This document shows positions 1-7,499 of a DNA stretch of 23,657 nucleotides, one piece after another (within the stretch, counting starts at the first letter, position 1; every line of letters begins with the position of its first letter). The DNA lies in assembly GCA_030637945.1 (NCBI GenBank), contig DAOWFN010000077.1, positions 1 through 23,657 on the forward strand, given 5' to 3'. The DNA is from Gammaproteobacteria bacterium. Its GTDB lineage: Bacteria > Pseudomonadota > Gammaproteobacteria > SZUA-229. Position numbers and translations under genes: made by a program. The notes under the pieces are model-generated. The model did not search any database and was not told where the DNA came from. It saw only the letters and a list, made by a program, of their open reading frames with translations.

Positions 1-400
1 ACTGCAAGCCGGTACCAAGAATAAAACCATCATCATCACCGAAATCGTAGCCCAGACGGACCAGCATATCGGTTTTGTTTGATAGCGGCACAGACTCTAA
101 CGCGGCAGCCCAGAGGCCTGTCGCATCACCGGAATTACCTCCGTCGTTAAAACGATCGAAATTCCCACTGTCCATATAACCGATTTCTAGCGCTGTCGAT
201 ATATCTTCATTAATTTTGAAACTAAAATCATAACCGCCAAAAAACTGAAACCCACGCGCACTGCCAGCGGAAGGCAGACTATTAGAATTGAAACCACCAC
301 CAAGATAAAAACGTTTTGCATCGAGACCTTCTGCCTGTACGCTAACACTCGAAACCATAACCAGAGACATTAATGCAAATGAACAAAGTACTTTTCTCAT
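1..400 (-). CDS. Outer-membrane beta-barrel protein, N-terminal part (cut by window edge)
   Basis: This reading frame starts at the ATG whose complement is 398-400 and runs open to position 1, giving 133 residues of an incomplete gene. The first 23 or so residues form a signal peptide (MRK, then a hydrophobic stretch, then SVQA/EG), so the product is exported. The mature part alternates polar and aromatic residues (RFYLGGGF, FQFFGGYDF, TALEIGYMD, MLVRLGYDFGDDDGFILGTG), the pattern of transmembrane beta strands in the OmpA/OmpW-like porin superfamily. GGA lies about 7 bases upstream of the start. The gene is divergent from the J-domain gene at 564. The exact family cannot be fixed because the C-terminal half is missing; a role as a small surface barrel protein is an inference from the strand pattern. 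Confidence 0.75.
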   Translation of the reverse strand, partial: MRKVLCSFALMSLVMVSSVSVQAEGLDAKRFYLGGGFNSNSLPSAGSARGFQFFGGYDFSFKINEDISTALEIGYMDSGNFDRFNDGGNSGDATGLWAAALESVPLSNKTDMLVRLGYDFGDDDGFILGTGLQ

Positions 401-524
401 AGATAAATCCTATTTAAGTCTATACGACCAGTTATAAAAGACCGTATTTGACCACATTAAGCCAGCTTCGCCAACACTGTATATAACCAGGGGCTAGTAA
501 GAGAAATAAAAATACACCAAAATA

Positions 525-532
525 CCCCCCCC
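525..532. repeat. C8 homopolymer tract upstream of the J-domain gene
   Basis: Eight consecutive C residues lie 31 bases before the ATG at 564, in the 163-base divergent gap between the barrel protein and the J-domain gene. Tracts of this length can vary by slippage, but there is no direct sign here that it does. Confidence 0.6.
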
Positions 533-563
533 AAACTACTTACTGGAAATACATTTTTTACTG

Positions 564-1055
564 ATGGCACGTTTCATTATTCTAATCGCGGTATTCGGTA
601 TCGCTTTGATTCTCTGGCATAAGATCAGCAAGACCAGTGGTGCGGAGCGAAAAAAACTCATCTTCTGGAGTATTACCGGCAGTACCATTGCCATCCTCGG
701 CCTTTTGGCGGTAACCGGTCATCTCAACGTGATTACCGCCGCAATCGCCGGCGCCGTTGCCCTACTGCCAAAATTATTACAGTTTGCCAAATACCTGCCT
801 TTTATTAGCCGTCTGTACACACAGCAAAAGCAGCAACAAAATGGCCAGCAACAGACGCAAACACCGCCGTCACGTGGCAAACAGGCGATGAGCACCGATG
901 AAGCCATGGAAATATTGGCACTAAAACCAGGGTATTCCAAAGATGACGTTATCCAGGCGCATCGCCGAATGATGCAAAAAATGCACCCGGATCGCGGTGG
1001 CTCTGATTATCTGGCCGCACAGATCAATAAAGCCAAAAATACCCTGCTGTCGTAA
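564..1055 (+). CDS. Inner-membrane protein with C-terminal J domain
   Basis: A 163-residue protein. Two hydrophobic segments (about residues 2-18 and 34-66) anchor it in the inner membrane. A Gln-rich linker (about 88-102) follows, then a short C-terminal J domain with the HPD motif at residues 141-143 in MHPDRGGSDYLAAQINKAK. J domains stimulate the ATPase of DnaK-type Hsp70 through HPD. The arrangement of membrane anchor first and J domain last resembles TIM14/Pam18 and the bacterial membrane J proteins related to it, rather than DnaJ itself: there is no G/F region or zinc finger. It is the first of five same-strand genes. The ATG at 564 has only a weak purine stretch upstream. Its client is unknown. 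Confidence 0.85.
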   Translation: MARFIILIAVFGIALILWHKISKTSGAERKKLIFWSITGSTIAILGLLAVTGHLNVITAAIAGAVALLPKLLQFAKYLPFISRLYTQQKQQQNGQQQTQTPPSRGKQAMSTDEAMEILALKPGYSKDDVIQAHRRMMQKMHPDRGGSDYLAAQINKAKNTLLS

Positions 1056-1141
1056 TTTAATACCCGCAAACTTCTTAACGCCTTCCTTTTACCGATTTGC
1101 GGTAAAATGCGCCTGCTTTTTTAAACTCCAGGTAAATCACC

Positions 1142-1453
1142 TTGCAATTTGTACATTTAGCCAGCCTTAATGATCTGCGCACACGAAAATTAATCTGTGT
1201 AAAAACAGATGGTTATCGAATATTGATTGCACTGGCTGAAGATAAGGTTTATGCCGTCGATGACATGTGCACCCACGAAGACGCCTCATTGAGCAAAGGC
1301 TCACTACACGGTGATTGCATAAAATGCCCATTACACGGCAGCCGCTTTAAACTAAACACTGGCGAAGCGCTGGACGACCCGGCAGAAGAAGCACTGAACA
1401 CCTATGCAGTAAAAATAGAAGGTGACGACATTCTGGTAGCGATACCGGAATAA
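1142..1453 (+). CDS. Small Rieske-type [2Fe-2S] ferredoxin
   Basis: A 103-residue soluble protein made of a single Rieske domain. The cluster ligands are clear: C43-T-H45 and C62-P-L-H65, spaced CxH-x16-CxxH, as in the NirD/BphF type of small Rieske proteins that carry electrons or act as a small redox subunit. No signal peptide or membrane anchor is present, so it is probably cytoplasmic and not part of a bc1 complex. The start is TTG at 1142, with AGG about 10 bases upstream; the next in-frame ATG would remove 40 residues of the fold. A TrpD2-like gene follows after 68 bases in the same direction. No reductase or oxygenase large subunit is nearby, so the redox partner is not known. Confidence 0.88.
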   Translation: MQFVHLASLNDLRTRKLICVKTDGYRILIALAEDKVYAVDDMCTHEDASLSKGSLHGDCIKCPLHGSRFKLNTGEALDDPAEEALNTYAVKIEGDDILVAIPE

Positions 1454-1521
1454 AGCAGATATCGCCATAATGGCCAACTGAGATATTGTAAATACGAATA
1501 CACCCCCCACATAATACGCCC

Positions 1522-2652
1522 ATGAAAGACGTCGAAGAATTATTACAGAAAGACTCAAAAACTATCATGCGCTCTATTATTCAGCGCATCGCCACCGGCC
1601 CGGATATGAGCAAAGATATCTCGCTGGAAGAAGCCCGTGCCGGCATGCGAGCCATTCTGGATGATGCAGTCGATCCTGTGCAGGCGGCGATATTCCTCAT
1701 CGCGCTACGCATGAAACGTGAAACTGATGATGAAAACAAAGGCATCCTCGATGGCATCCGCGATAAAACAACCACTGTTACTGCCGATGTTGATGTAATC
1801 CTGGATCTATCAGACCCATACAATGGTTACAATCGCACCTTGCCTGCCGCGCCTTTCTTACCCGCAGTCCTTTCAGCTTGCGGCGTTGCCACCGTATCAC
1901 ACGGCGTCGAGACCATGAGCCCGAAATTTGGTATCACGCATCATCGAGTACTAAAAGCCGCAGGCAAGAATATCAGCTTAAGCGTGCAACAGGCAGCTGA
2001 TCAAATAAGTGAAAACAATGTTGGCTGGGCCTACGTTGACCAAAAAGCCTATTGTCCTGCATTGCATGATCTAACCGGGCTGCGAACCAACATAGTAAAA
2101 CGCCAGGCCATCACCACTGTAGAGGTATTGACCGGCCCCATCCGCGGCAAAAACAAAACACACTACATGTCTGGTTACGTACACAAACCCTATACGCGTG
2201 TTTACGCTATGCTAGCCAGGCACGCGGACTTTGATGGCGGCCTGATGATCCGCGGCGTCGAAGGCGGCATCACTCCCTCGCTACGGCAAAGCGGCAAAGT
2301 CTTTTATTATCACGACAAGGGTGAAGAGCAGGCGCAGGATTTCAATCCGGAAGACTTAGGCATCAAACAGACAGTACGTGCCATGCCGCTACCCGATGAA
2401 CTGCCGCCGGCACCGGAAAGTGAAGATGTCAGCGCAAGTTTCGATGCGGTCGCCGTCGCGAAGATGGCTGCCGATGCAGGTATCGCTGCATTAAATGGCA
2501 CCAGAGGCAGCACCTATGACGCACTAGTATATTCTGCTGCTATTGCGTTATGGCATCTAAAAAAATACGATGATATAAAAGAAGCGGCCAACAGAGTGCG
2601 TGAAGTACTGGACAACGGTGATGCGCTTCAACACTTTAATGCTGCTCAATAG
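1522..2652 (+). CDS. TrpD2/YbiB-like protein of the anthranilate phosphoribosyltransferase fold
   Basis: A 376-residue protein with the two parts of the glycosyltransferase-3 family. An N-terminal helical domain (about residues 15-75; compare DPVQAAIFLIALRMKRETDDE) precedes the larger alpha/beta domain. The glycine-rich PRPP loop of true TrpD (GTGGDG) is not there. At that place it reads DPYNGYNRTLPAAPFL, then VATVSHG, which resembles the YNGAR-like segment of the E. coli TrpD2 protein YbiB. A conserved block, MIRGVEGGITPSL, lies at about 245-257. It is therefore unlikely to make phosphoribosyl-anthranilate, and no trp genes are near. YbiB binds nucleic acids; whether this protein does is an inference only. 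The alternative is a nucleoside or base phosphorylase-like enzyme of unknown substrate. The pairing with a Rieske protein is the main context clue. Confidence 0.75.
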   Translation: MKDVEELLQKDSKTIMRSIIQRIATGPDMSKDISLEEARAGMRAILDDAVDPVQAAIFLIALRMKRETDDENKGILDGIRDKTTTVTADVDVILDLSDPYNGYNRTLPAAPFLPAVLSACGVATVSHGVETMSPKFGITHHRVLKAAGKNISLSVQQAADQISENNVGWAYVDQKAYCPALHDLTGLRTNIVKRQAITTVEVLTGPIRGKNKTHYMSGYVHKPYTRVYAMLARHADFDGGLMIRGVEGGITPSLRQSGKVFYYHDKGEEQAQDFNPEDLGIKQTVRAMPLPDELPPAPESEDVSASFDAVAVAKMAADAGIAALNGTRGSTYDALVYSAAIALWHLKKYDDIKEAANRVREVLDNGDALQHFNAAQ

Positions 2653-2687
2653 TATTGTCAGCACCAACACACATATAAAATAACATT

Positions 2688-2978
2688 ATGCCTTTATCCG
2701 ACGACAAAAAAATCGAGACCCGCGACAGAATAAACCGTGACCCTGACTTTCGCGATGCCTTCCTGACGGAAGCACGCAATATGTATAAAAAAGCCTTGCA
2801 GTTCAATAAAAACCTGGAAGATGAAATCAATCGTTTCGAACAGATACTCGGTGCTGAACCGAACGCCTATGAATTTATGGAAGGCGAACTTGATGAGATC
2901 GATATCTTCGAACTGATACTGGATGATTATGATCACCAGCTTTTAGAAGACGAAAAAAACAGCAGTACCATCAATTAA
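2688..2978 (+). CDS. Small acidic hypothetical protein
   Basis: A 96-residue protein that I do not recognise. It is very rich in Asp and Glu in its C-terminal half (EFMEGELDEIDIFELILDDY) and more mixed in charge at the N-terminus. It appears to be largely helical, with no signal peptide, no membrane segment and no Cys. It follows the TrpD2-like gene by 35 bases and precedes the lipoprotein by 26, so it is probably co-transcribed. The coding potential is supported by position in the operon and by a plausible soluble composition. There is no strong Shine-Dalgarno before the ATG. No function can be assigned. Confidence 0.6.
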   Translation: MPLSDDKKIETRDRINRDPDFRDAFLTEARNMYKKALQFNKNLEDEINRFEQILGAEPNAYEFMEGELDEIDIFELILDDYDHQLLEDEKNSSTIN

Positions 2979-3004
2979 GCGCAGAACCCGGTGATTTATA
3001 AAAC

Positions 3005-3694
3005 ATGATAATTCAAAAAAAAATAACCCTCATCACACGAATTTTTTTCGTCCTCGTCTTCACTGGCGTTTCATTATCCGGCTGCACGCAGCCGGCAGAG
3101 AATCCGAAAGCTATCGCAGACCAATACTGGCAATTCATACAGGCCGGCAATACGGTTGAAGCCGAAAAACTTGTTTCGCTTAGCAGTCGCCGCGCATACT
3201 CTGACAACAATCATCGAAAAACAGCCATCGAAAAATTTTCAAATAGCGAAGCGATAACCATAGTCAGCACCACTATCGACACGACCAGTCCACACAGTAA
3301 TCTCAAAAATACACAAACCTTCGATACTTACCTGGTATTACAGCAAGGACAATGGAAAATTGACGCCGACCGAACACAGATACCTGCTGCGCCAAGCGCA
3401 ACCGAAGAAGAGTTGCGGCATCTAGCGGAAGAACTGTCTGAATCTATGCAGGACAACATAGAATCTATCGATGAATCCGTGAGTCAGGGCATGCAGATGT
3501 TAAATGAAGTGCTTCGCGATGGATCGAAAGAAATGGGCGAGTCATTGTTACAGCTTATGAATGAACTCAACAGATCAATGCATGACTCTATTGATAAAAT
3601 GAAACAACGCCGCCAACAACAGTTACAGGAACAAGACCCACAACAAGATCAAACTGAACAGCCAGACCCCGACAAGGGAGAAGGTATGATCTAG
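3005..3694 (+). CDS. Lipoprotein of unknown function with C-terminal coiled coil
   Basis: A 229-residue protein with a clear lipoprotein signal: positive N-terminus (MIIQKK), hydrophobic core and the lipobox LSGC with Cys27 as the acylation site. Residue +2 is Thr, so sorting to the outer membrane is expected. Residues about 33-125 (AIADQYWQFIQAGNTVEAEKLV and later TYLVLQQGQWKID) look like the DUF4878/NTF2-like fold common in lipoproteins. From about residue 133 to 205 the chain is a long helix rich in Glu, Ser, Met and Gln, probably coiled coil, ending in a Gln/Asp/Pro tail. It is the last gene of the 564-3694 row and converges on the acyltransferase. Its ligand or partner is not evident. 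Confidence 0.75.
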   Translation: MIIQKKITLITRIFFVLVFTGVSLSGCTQPAENPKAIADQYWQFIQAGNTVEAEKLVSLSSRRAYSDNNHRKTAIEKFSNSEAITIVSTTIDTTSPHSNLKNTQTFDTYLVLQQGQWKIDADRTQIPAAPSATEEELRHLAEELSESMQDNIESIDESVSQGMQMLNEVLRDGSKEMGESLLQLMNELNRSMHDSIDKMKQRRQQQLQEQDPQQDQTEQPDPDKGEGMI

Positions 3695-3768
3695 CCTTAA
3701 CAGAGGTAACAAAGCGAGGATTCTGTCAGTCCTGTATCGACCTTCTACTCTTTAAAAGCCGGATTAAG

Positions 3769-5190
3769 TTAATTCGTTACAGGGGTATCACGCCAGTGAA
3801 CAATTGAATTAGCATAGTAATTTATAATATCCAACTCCGACTCTTTCATTCGAAACAGGTTGTTTTTTTCTTCAACCAGCCCTCTGCCGATCAGAATATC
3901 CATAGCCGAGCCCAATACACTTTCGACCGCACTAGATGAGATATCGATCGGCGCTCCTGCTTTTTGCAGCTGACTTATCCGCTCACAACATTCTGCTTTA
4001 AGCTCTAACTCACTCCTCCACACTCTTCTATTTTTCAATAGCACTTCACTCATTAAAGCATTTGGCACCACTGGTACTACTCGGGTAATATTTTTCATGA
4101 TCGCACCCGCCAACGATTCAACCCATACAAAGCGGTCTTCTTTGTCTAATGAACTGAAATCAATCTGATTAGCTTCACAGTATTCCTTTGCAGAAACAGG
4201 CTCACCAAAATTAACGCTGGCATAACCAAAACGCCGCCAGCGATTTTTTCTTGATAGCGCGGCGTTTTTAGCGATGAAAGCGACTGTGGTTTTTAAAATA
4301 AACCAGCCACTTCTTTTCTTGGCATTCTTATCGAGTCGGCGGATAAGACTTCTATCTTCAATGACTCGATCATAATTAATGCCTACGGGTATAAACACGA
4401 TATCTCTATCATTGTGCGGATGGTAATCACGCAACATATAATCAAGAAAGCCCAGACGTGGCTCGCGCAATGCGCCATCTCTTGTTAATCCGCCTTCGAG
4501 AAAAACAGCCTGACAGACACCGGCACGCGTCGACATATTTACGTAGCGCTCTAATACTTTTCTGTATAGTGCGTTACCAGAATTACGGCGAACAAAAAAT
4601 GCGCCCATCGATTTTATCAAGGTCTGTAACGGCCAGATCCTCGCCCACTCACCCACGGCATATGATAACGTGGTTTTTTCAGCCACTAGAAACGACACCA
4701 GGACATAATCCATATTACTGCGGTGGTTCATCACAAAAACAACACTCGCATTTGAATCACTTTTACTTATCTTATCTCTATCGTAAAAACCAACACGCAC
4801 TCGATAGACCAGCCGTGCCATTTTCTTTGCCAGCCAATAACCGATTCGAAAATATATATAAGCATTAAAAGCCGGGATTATCTCCGCAGCATACTTATGT
4901 GCTTTTGCCTGTGCGATCGCATGCGGCATCTTTTTTTCATCCGCATAAACTTTTATGGCGTCGATTACTTTTTCATCAAAAACCAGCTGATCGATCAGCG
5001 CCTGTCGCCGGGTAAACTGAAACGGACGAATCTCTATATCCAGGCGCGTATTAATTTCCTCTATAACGCGATTCACACGCCGCTTTAAGTACCAACGCAT
5101 ACTGGGTAAAAGGATTCTGTCCAGAACCATGATGGCGGCGAACACCACCAGTAAGATAAACATCCAATACGGTAAAGTTATTGTTTCCAT
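3769..5190 (-). CDS. PlsB-like glycerol-3-phosphate/lysophospholipid acyltransferase
   Basis: A 473-residue protein of the PlsB/PlsC acyltransferase superfamily. Residues about 8-30 form an N-terminal membrane segment. The catalytic HX4D motif is H156-RSNM-D161. Block 2 (GAFFVRR, about 196-202), block 3 with the substrate-binding EGG at 232-234 followed by LTRDG, and block 4 (FIPVGINYDR) follow in order. True PlsB is about 800 residues, so this is a shorter relative that lacks the long flanking domains. It should acylate glycerol phosphate or a lysophospholipid at the inner membrane; which one cannot be told from sequence. The gene stands alone, divergent from the PfkB kinase with about 107 bases between the starts, and convergent with the lipoprotein. 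Confidence 0.82.
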   Translation of the reverse strand: METITLPYWMFILLVVFAAIMVLDRILLPSMRWYLKRRVNRVIEEINTRLDIEIRPFQFTRRQALIDQLVFDEKVIDAIKVYADEKKMPHAIAQAKAHKYAAEIIPAFNAYIYFRIGYWLAKKMARLVYRVRVGFYDRDKISKSDSNASVVFVMNHRSNMDYVLVSFLVAEKTTLSYAVGEWARIWPLQTLIKSMGAFFVRRNSGNALYRKVLERYVNMSTRAGVCQAVFLEGGLTRDGALREPRLGFLDYMLRDYHPHNDRDIVFIPVGINYDRVIEDRSLIRRLDKNAKKRSGWFILKTTVAFIAKNAALSRKNRWRRFGYASVNFGEPVSAKEYCEANQIDFSSLDKEDRFVWVESLAGAIMKNITRVVPVVPNALMSEVLLKNRRVWRSELELKAECCERISQLQKAGAPIDISSSAVESVLGSAMDILIGRGLVEEKNNLFRMKESELDIINYYANSIVHWRDTPVTN

Positions 5191-5297
5191 TTATACTCAC
5201 CAACAGCTGAGATGACACTATATTACACAATCGACTGACAGATTGGCGAACAACCGTTAAGATTCGCGCATATTCAAAATTCAAAAAGGTTATATAG

Positions 5298-6278
5298 ATG
5301 GCTAAGTACGATGTTTATGGTTTAGGTAACGCACTTGTTGATATGGAGTTTGAAATCAAAGACCAGTTTTTGCTGGAAAACAACATCGACAAGGGTGTGA
5401 TGACGCTAGTAGATGAAAACCAGCAACATGAGATGATCGAGCAGTTAGATATCTTTGCAGGCAAAAAAGCCAGCGGCGGCTCCGCAGCTAACACATTAAT
5501 TGCTACCCGCTCCATGGGTGGTTCAGCCTATTATTCCTGCAAGGTGGCCGATGATGAACTCGGACATTTTTATCTGGACGACCTCAAAGCTGCCGGTGTT
5601 GACTGCAACATGAATGGCAAGCACAAAGGCGGCATTACCGGTAAGTGTCTGGTCATGATAACGCCCGACGCAGAACGTACCATGCACACCTTCCTCGGCG
5701 TATCATCCGAATTATCACCCTATGAAGTCAATGAAGATGCCATTAAAAATTCCAGCTTCTGCTATCTCGAAGGCTACCTCACCACTTCAGAAACAGGCAA
5801 GGCTGCCAACATAACTGCCAGAGAGACTGCAGAAACCAATAACGTTAAAACCGCATTAACCTTTTCAGACCCTTTCGTCGTCGAACATTTCCGCGATGGC
5901 TTTACTGAAACGATCGGCAACGGTATCGATTTACTGTTTTGCAACGAAACTGAAGCTTTAAGTTATACACAGAAAGACTCCATTGAAGAAGCGGCCAAAG
6001 TCATTAAAACATTTTCCAAAACATTTGCTATTACCCTGGGAGCAAAAGGCGCAGTCGTGTTCGATGGTCAGGACCTGATAGACATCGATGCTCACCCTGT
6101 CACTGCAGTTGACTCCAACGGTGCAGGCGATCTGTTTGCCGGTGCTTTCATGTATGGCTTAACGCATGGGATGTCATTTAAGCAATCCGGTAATCTTGCC
6201 AGCAAAGCATCGTCACAGATTGTCAGCCAGTTTGGGCCGCGACTAAAGCTAGGACAATATCAGTTGCTTACTAAATGA
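5298..6278 (+). CDS. PfkB-family kinase, adenosine kinase-like
   Basis: A 326-residue cytosolic kinase of the ribokinase/PfkB family. The N-terminus carries GLGNALVDMEFEI, the start of the sugar or nucleoside pocket, followed by the glycine motif GGSAANT. Near the C-terminus is the second PfkB signature, D272-SNGAGD, whose last residue (D278) is the catalytic base, with GAG forming the anion hole. The closest subgroup by appearance is the adenosine kinase-like one (ATP plus adenosine or a related nucleoside), but fructokinase and other sugar kinases share these motifs, so the substrate is not certain. AAGG precedes the ATG by about 9 bases. The gene is monocistronic: divergent from the acyltransferase and followed by 432 bases with no gene. 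Confidence 0.85.
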   Translation: MAKYDVYGLGNALVDMEFEIKDQFLLENNIDKGVMTLVDENQQHEMIEQLDIFAGKKASGGSAANTLIATRSMGGSAYYSCKVADDELGHFYLDDLKAAGVDCNMNGKHKGGITGKCLVMITPDAERTMHTFLGVSSELSPYEVNEDAIKNSSFCYLEGYLTTSETGKAANITARETAETNNVKTALTFSDPFVVEHFRDGFTETIGNGIDLLFCNETEALSYTQKDSIEEAAKVIKTFSKTFAITLGAKGAVVFDGQDLIDIDAHPVTAVDSNGAGDLFAGAFMYGLTHGMSFKQSGNLASKASSQIVSQFGPRLKLGQYQLLTK

Positions 6279-6710
6279 TAAAATAGCCGGCCTTGTTATA
6301 CTTGCCACATAAACTAGATATCGTACGCTTAAATCGGCATGCCTTCATTAATGGCAACCCCGAACAGTTGCTCGCCAATTAACGTCTCTGGTTGCCCGGG
6401 TACATGAAACAGGCCGACTCAATCGTTAATCCATCGAGCACAACTGTCGAACGTTTTTCCTAGGGAAATATTAAACGGCAAAAATGAACAATATAGTCCC
6501 TTCTCCTCCTGGGACGCCTACACGGATGTAGGTGGTAGGGTTACGCATATGTCCAGGGATGGGCGGTAGTAGGATAATGCAGGAGCAATTATCGAGGAGC
6601 AGTTACCGAGAAGGTTAGGATGAGGGTGTTTTAGACGATACCCTCACCCCGGCCCCCTCCCGGAGGGAGAGGGGGGAATATTGTAAAGGATGCTCGGGTA
6701 TATTAGTGTT
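6279..6710. other. 432-base gene-free, repeat-rich gap between convergent genes
   Basis: No convincing gene is present. The left part (about 6300-6470) has two short in-frame open stretches separated by stops that I cannot identify. The right part (about 6495-6680) is a G/A-rich block with several inverted repeats, listed separately. The flanking genes, kinase (+) and radC (-), converge here, so transcription probably ends in it. Confidence 0.6.
6495..6680. repeat. Interspersed palindrome-rich repeat block
   Basis: The block contains nested inverted repeats: CCTACA/TGTAGG around 6517-6532 with a 4-base loop, TGAGGGT (6621-6627) with ACCCTCA (6640-6646), and CCCTCC/GGAGGG around 6655-6667 followed by AGAGGGGGG. 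The CCCTCAcccc...CTCCCGGAGGGAGAGG pattern is of the kind scattered through intergenic regions of many gammaproteobacteria. There is no T-run on the plus strand, so it is a poor classical terminator. Confidence 0.6.
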
Positions 6711-7382
6711 TCACAGCAATCCACGCTCTGCAAAAGACACGACTTCATCACCCACCACAAAATGATCCAGCACACGGATATCGACTAAACTGAGAGCCTC
6801 CTTTAATCGTTTCGTAATCTGTTCATCCGCCTGACTAGGCTCTGCTACGCCCGAGGGGTGATTATGTGCAAAAATAACTGCTGCCGCATTCTTTTTTAAT
6901 GCAAGACTAACGACCTCACGCGGATAAACACTGGCGCCATCTATGGTGCCATGAAACATTTTGTCAAAAGAGATTATGCGATTTCGGTTATCAAGAAACA
7001 GACAGGCAAAAACTTCATGCGGATAATTGCCCAGTTGCGCAGTCAGATATTGACGTGTTTCATCAGGGCTACACAGAGCATCACCTCGTGATACCTGCTC
7101 AAACAAATGGCGCTTTGCCATTTCAAGTATTGCCTGCAGCTGTGCATACTTGGCGTCACCCAGACCTTTATGCTGACAAAACGCTGTTTGACTCGCCTGC
7201 AACAAAGGCTTGAGGCCGCCAAAGTTATTCAGTAATTGTCGCGCCAGATCAACAGCCGTTACCCCTTTGCAACCCGTTCTTAGAAAAATCGCCAGCAATT
7301 CGGCATCAGAAAGCACTTCTGCACCTTTTTTGAGTAGCTTTTCGCGCGGCCGTTCATCCTTTGGCCACTGTGATATGGTCAT
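6711..7382 (-). CDS. radC: RadC family JAB1/MPN metalloprotein
   Basis: A 223-residue protein, the normal size for RadC. The N-terminal part has MTISQWPKDERPREKL and a helix-hairpin-helix-like stretch (LSDAELLAIFLRTGCKG). The C-terminal part is a JAB1/MPN domain with the zinc motif HNHPSG at about residues 172-177 and the Asp of the JAMM motif about 10 residues later (EPSQAD). The family was once linked to DNA repair; its real reaction is still not settled. It is divergent from coaBC with 117 bases between, the arrangement seen in many gammaproteobacteria, which supports the call. The stop is TGA at 6711-6713. Confidence 0.95.
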   Translation of the reverse strand: MTISQWPKDERPREKLLKKGAEVLSDAELLAIFLRTGCKGVTAVDLARQLLNNFGGLKPLLQASQTAFCQHKGLGDAKYAQLQAILEMAKRHLFEQVSRGDALCSPDETRQYLTAQLGNYPHEVFACLFLDNRNRIISFDKMFHGTIDGASVYPREVVSLALKKNAAAVIFAHNHPSGVAEPSQADEQITKRLKEALSLVDIRVLDHFVVGDEVVSFAERGLL

Positions 7383-7499
7383 AATCTCTCCCTGATTAAT
7401 TTAACAATTAATACAACCCAGATAGCAACATACTAACCGCATCCTTAATACAGGGCAAACGAGCAGCGAGAAAAGAGCTGATTCTGTTAAACTAGCGAT

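Noticed and set aside
4458..4868. 136-codon open frame antisense to the PlsB-like gene
   Set aside because: Composition is His/Arg/Tyr-rich without domain features, and the opposite strand encodes the conserved HX4D and EGG motifs.
6300..6470. Two short open stretches that might be a decayed gene
   Set aside because: Each is only about 26 codons, interrupted by stops, and the translation resembles no family I know.
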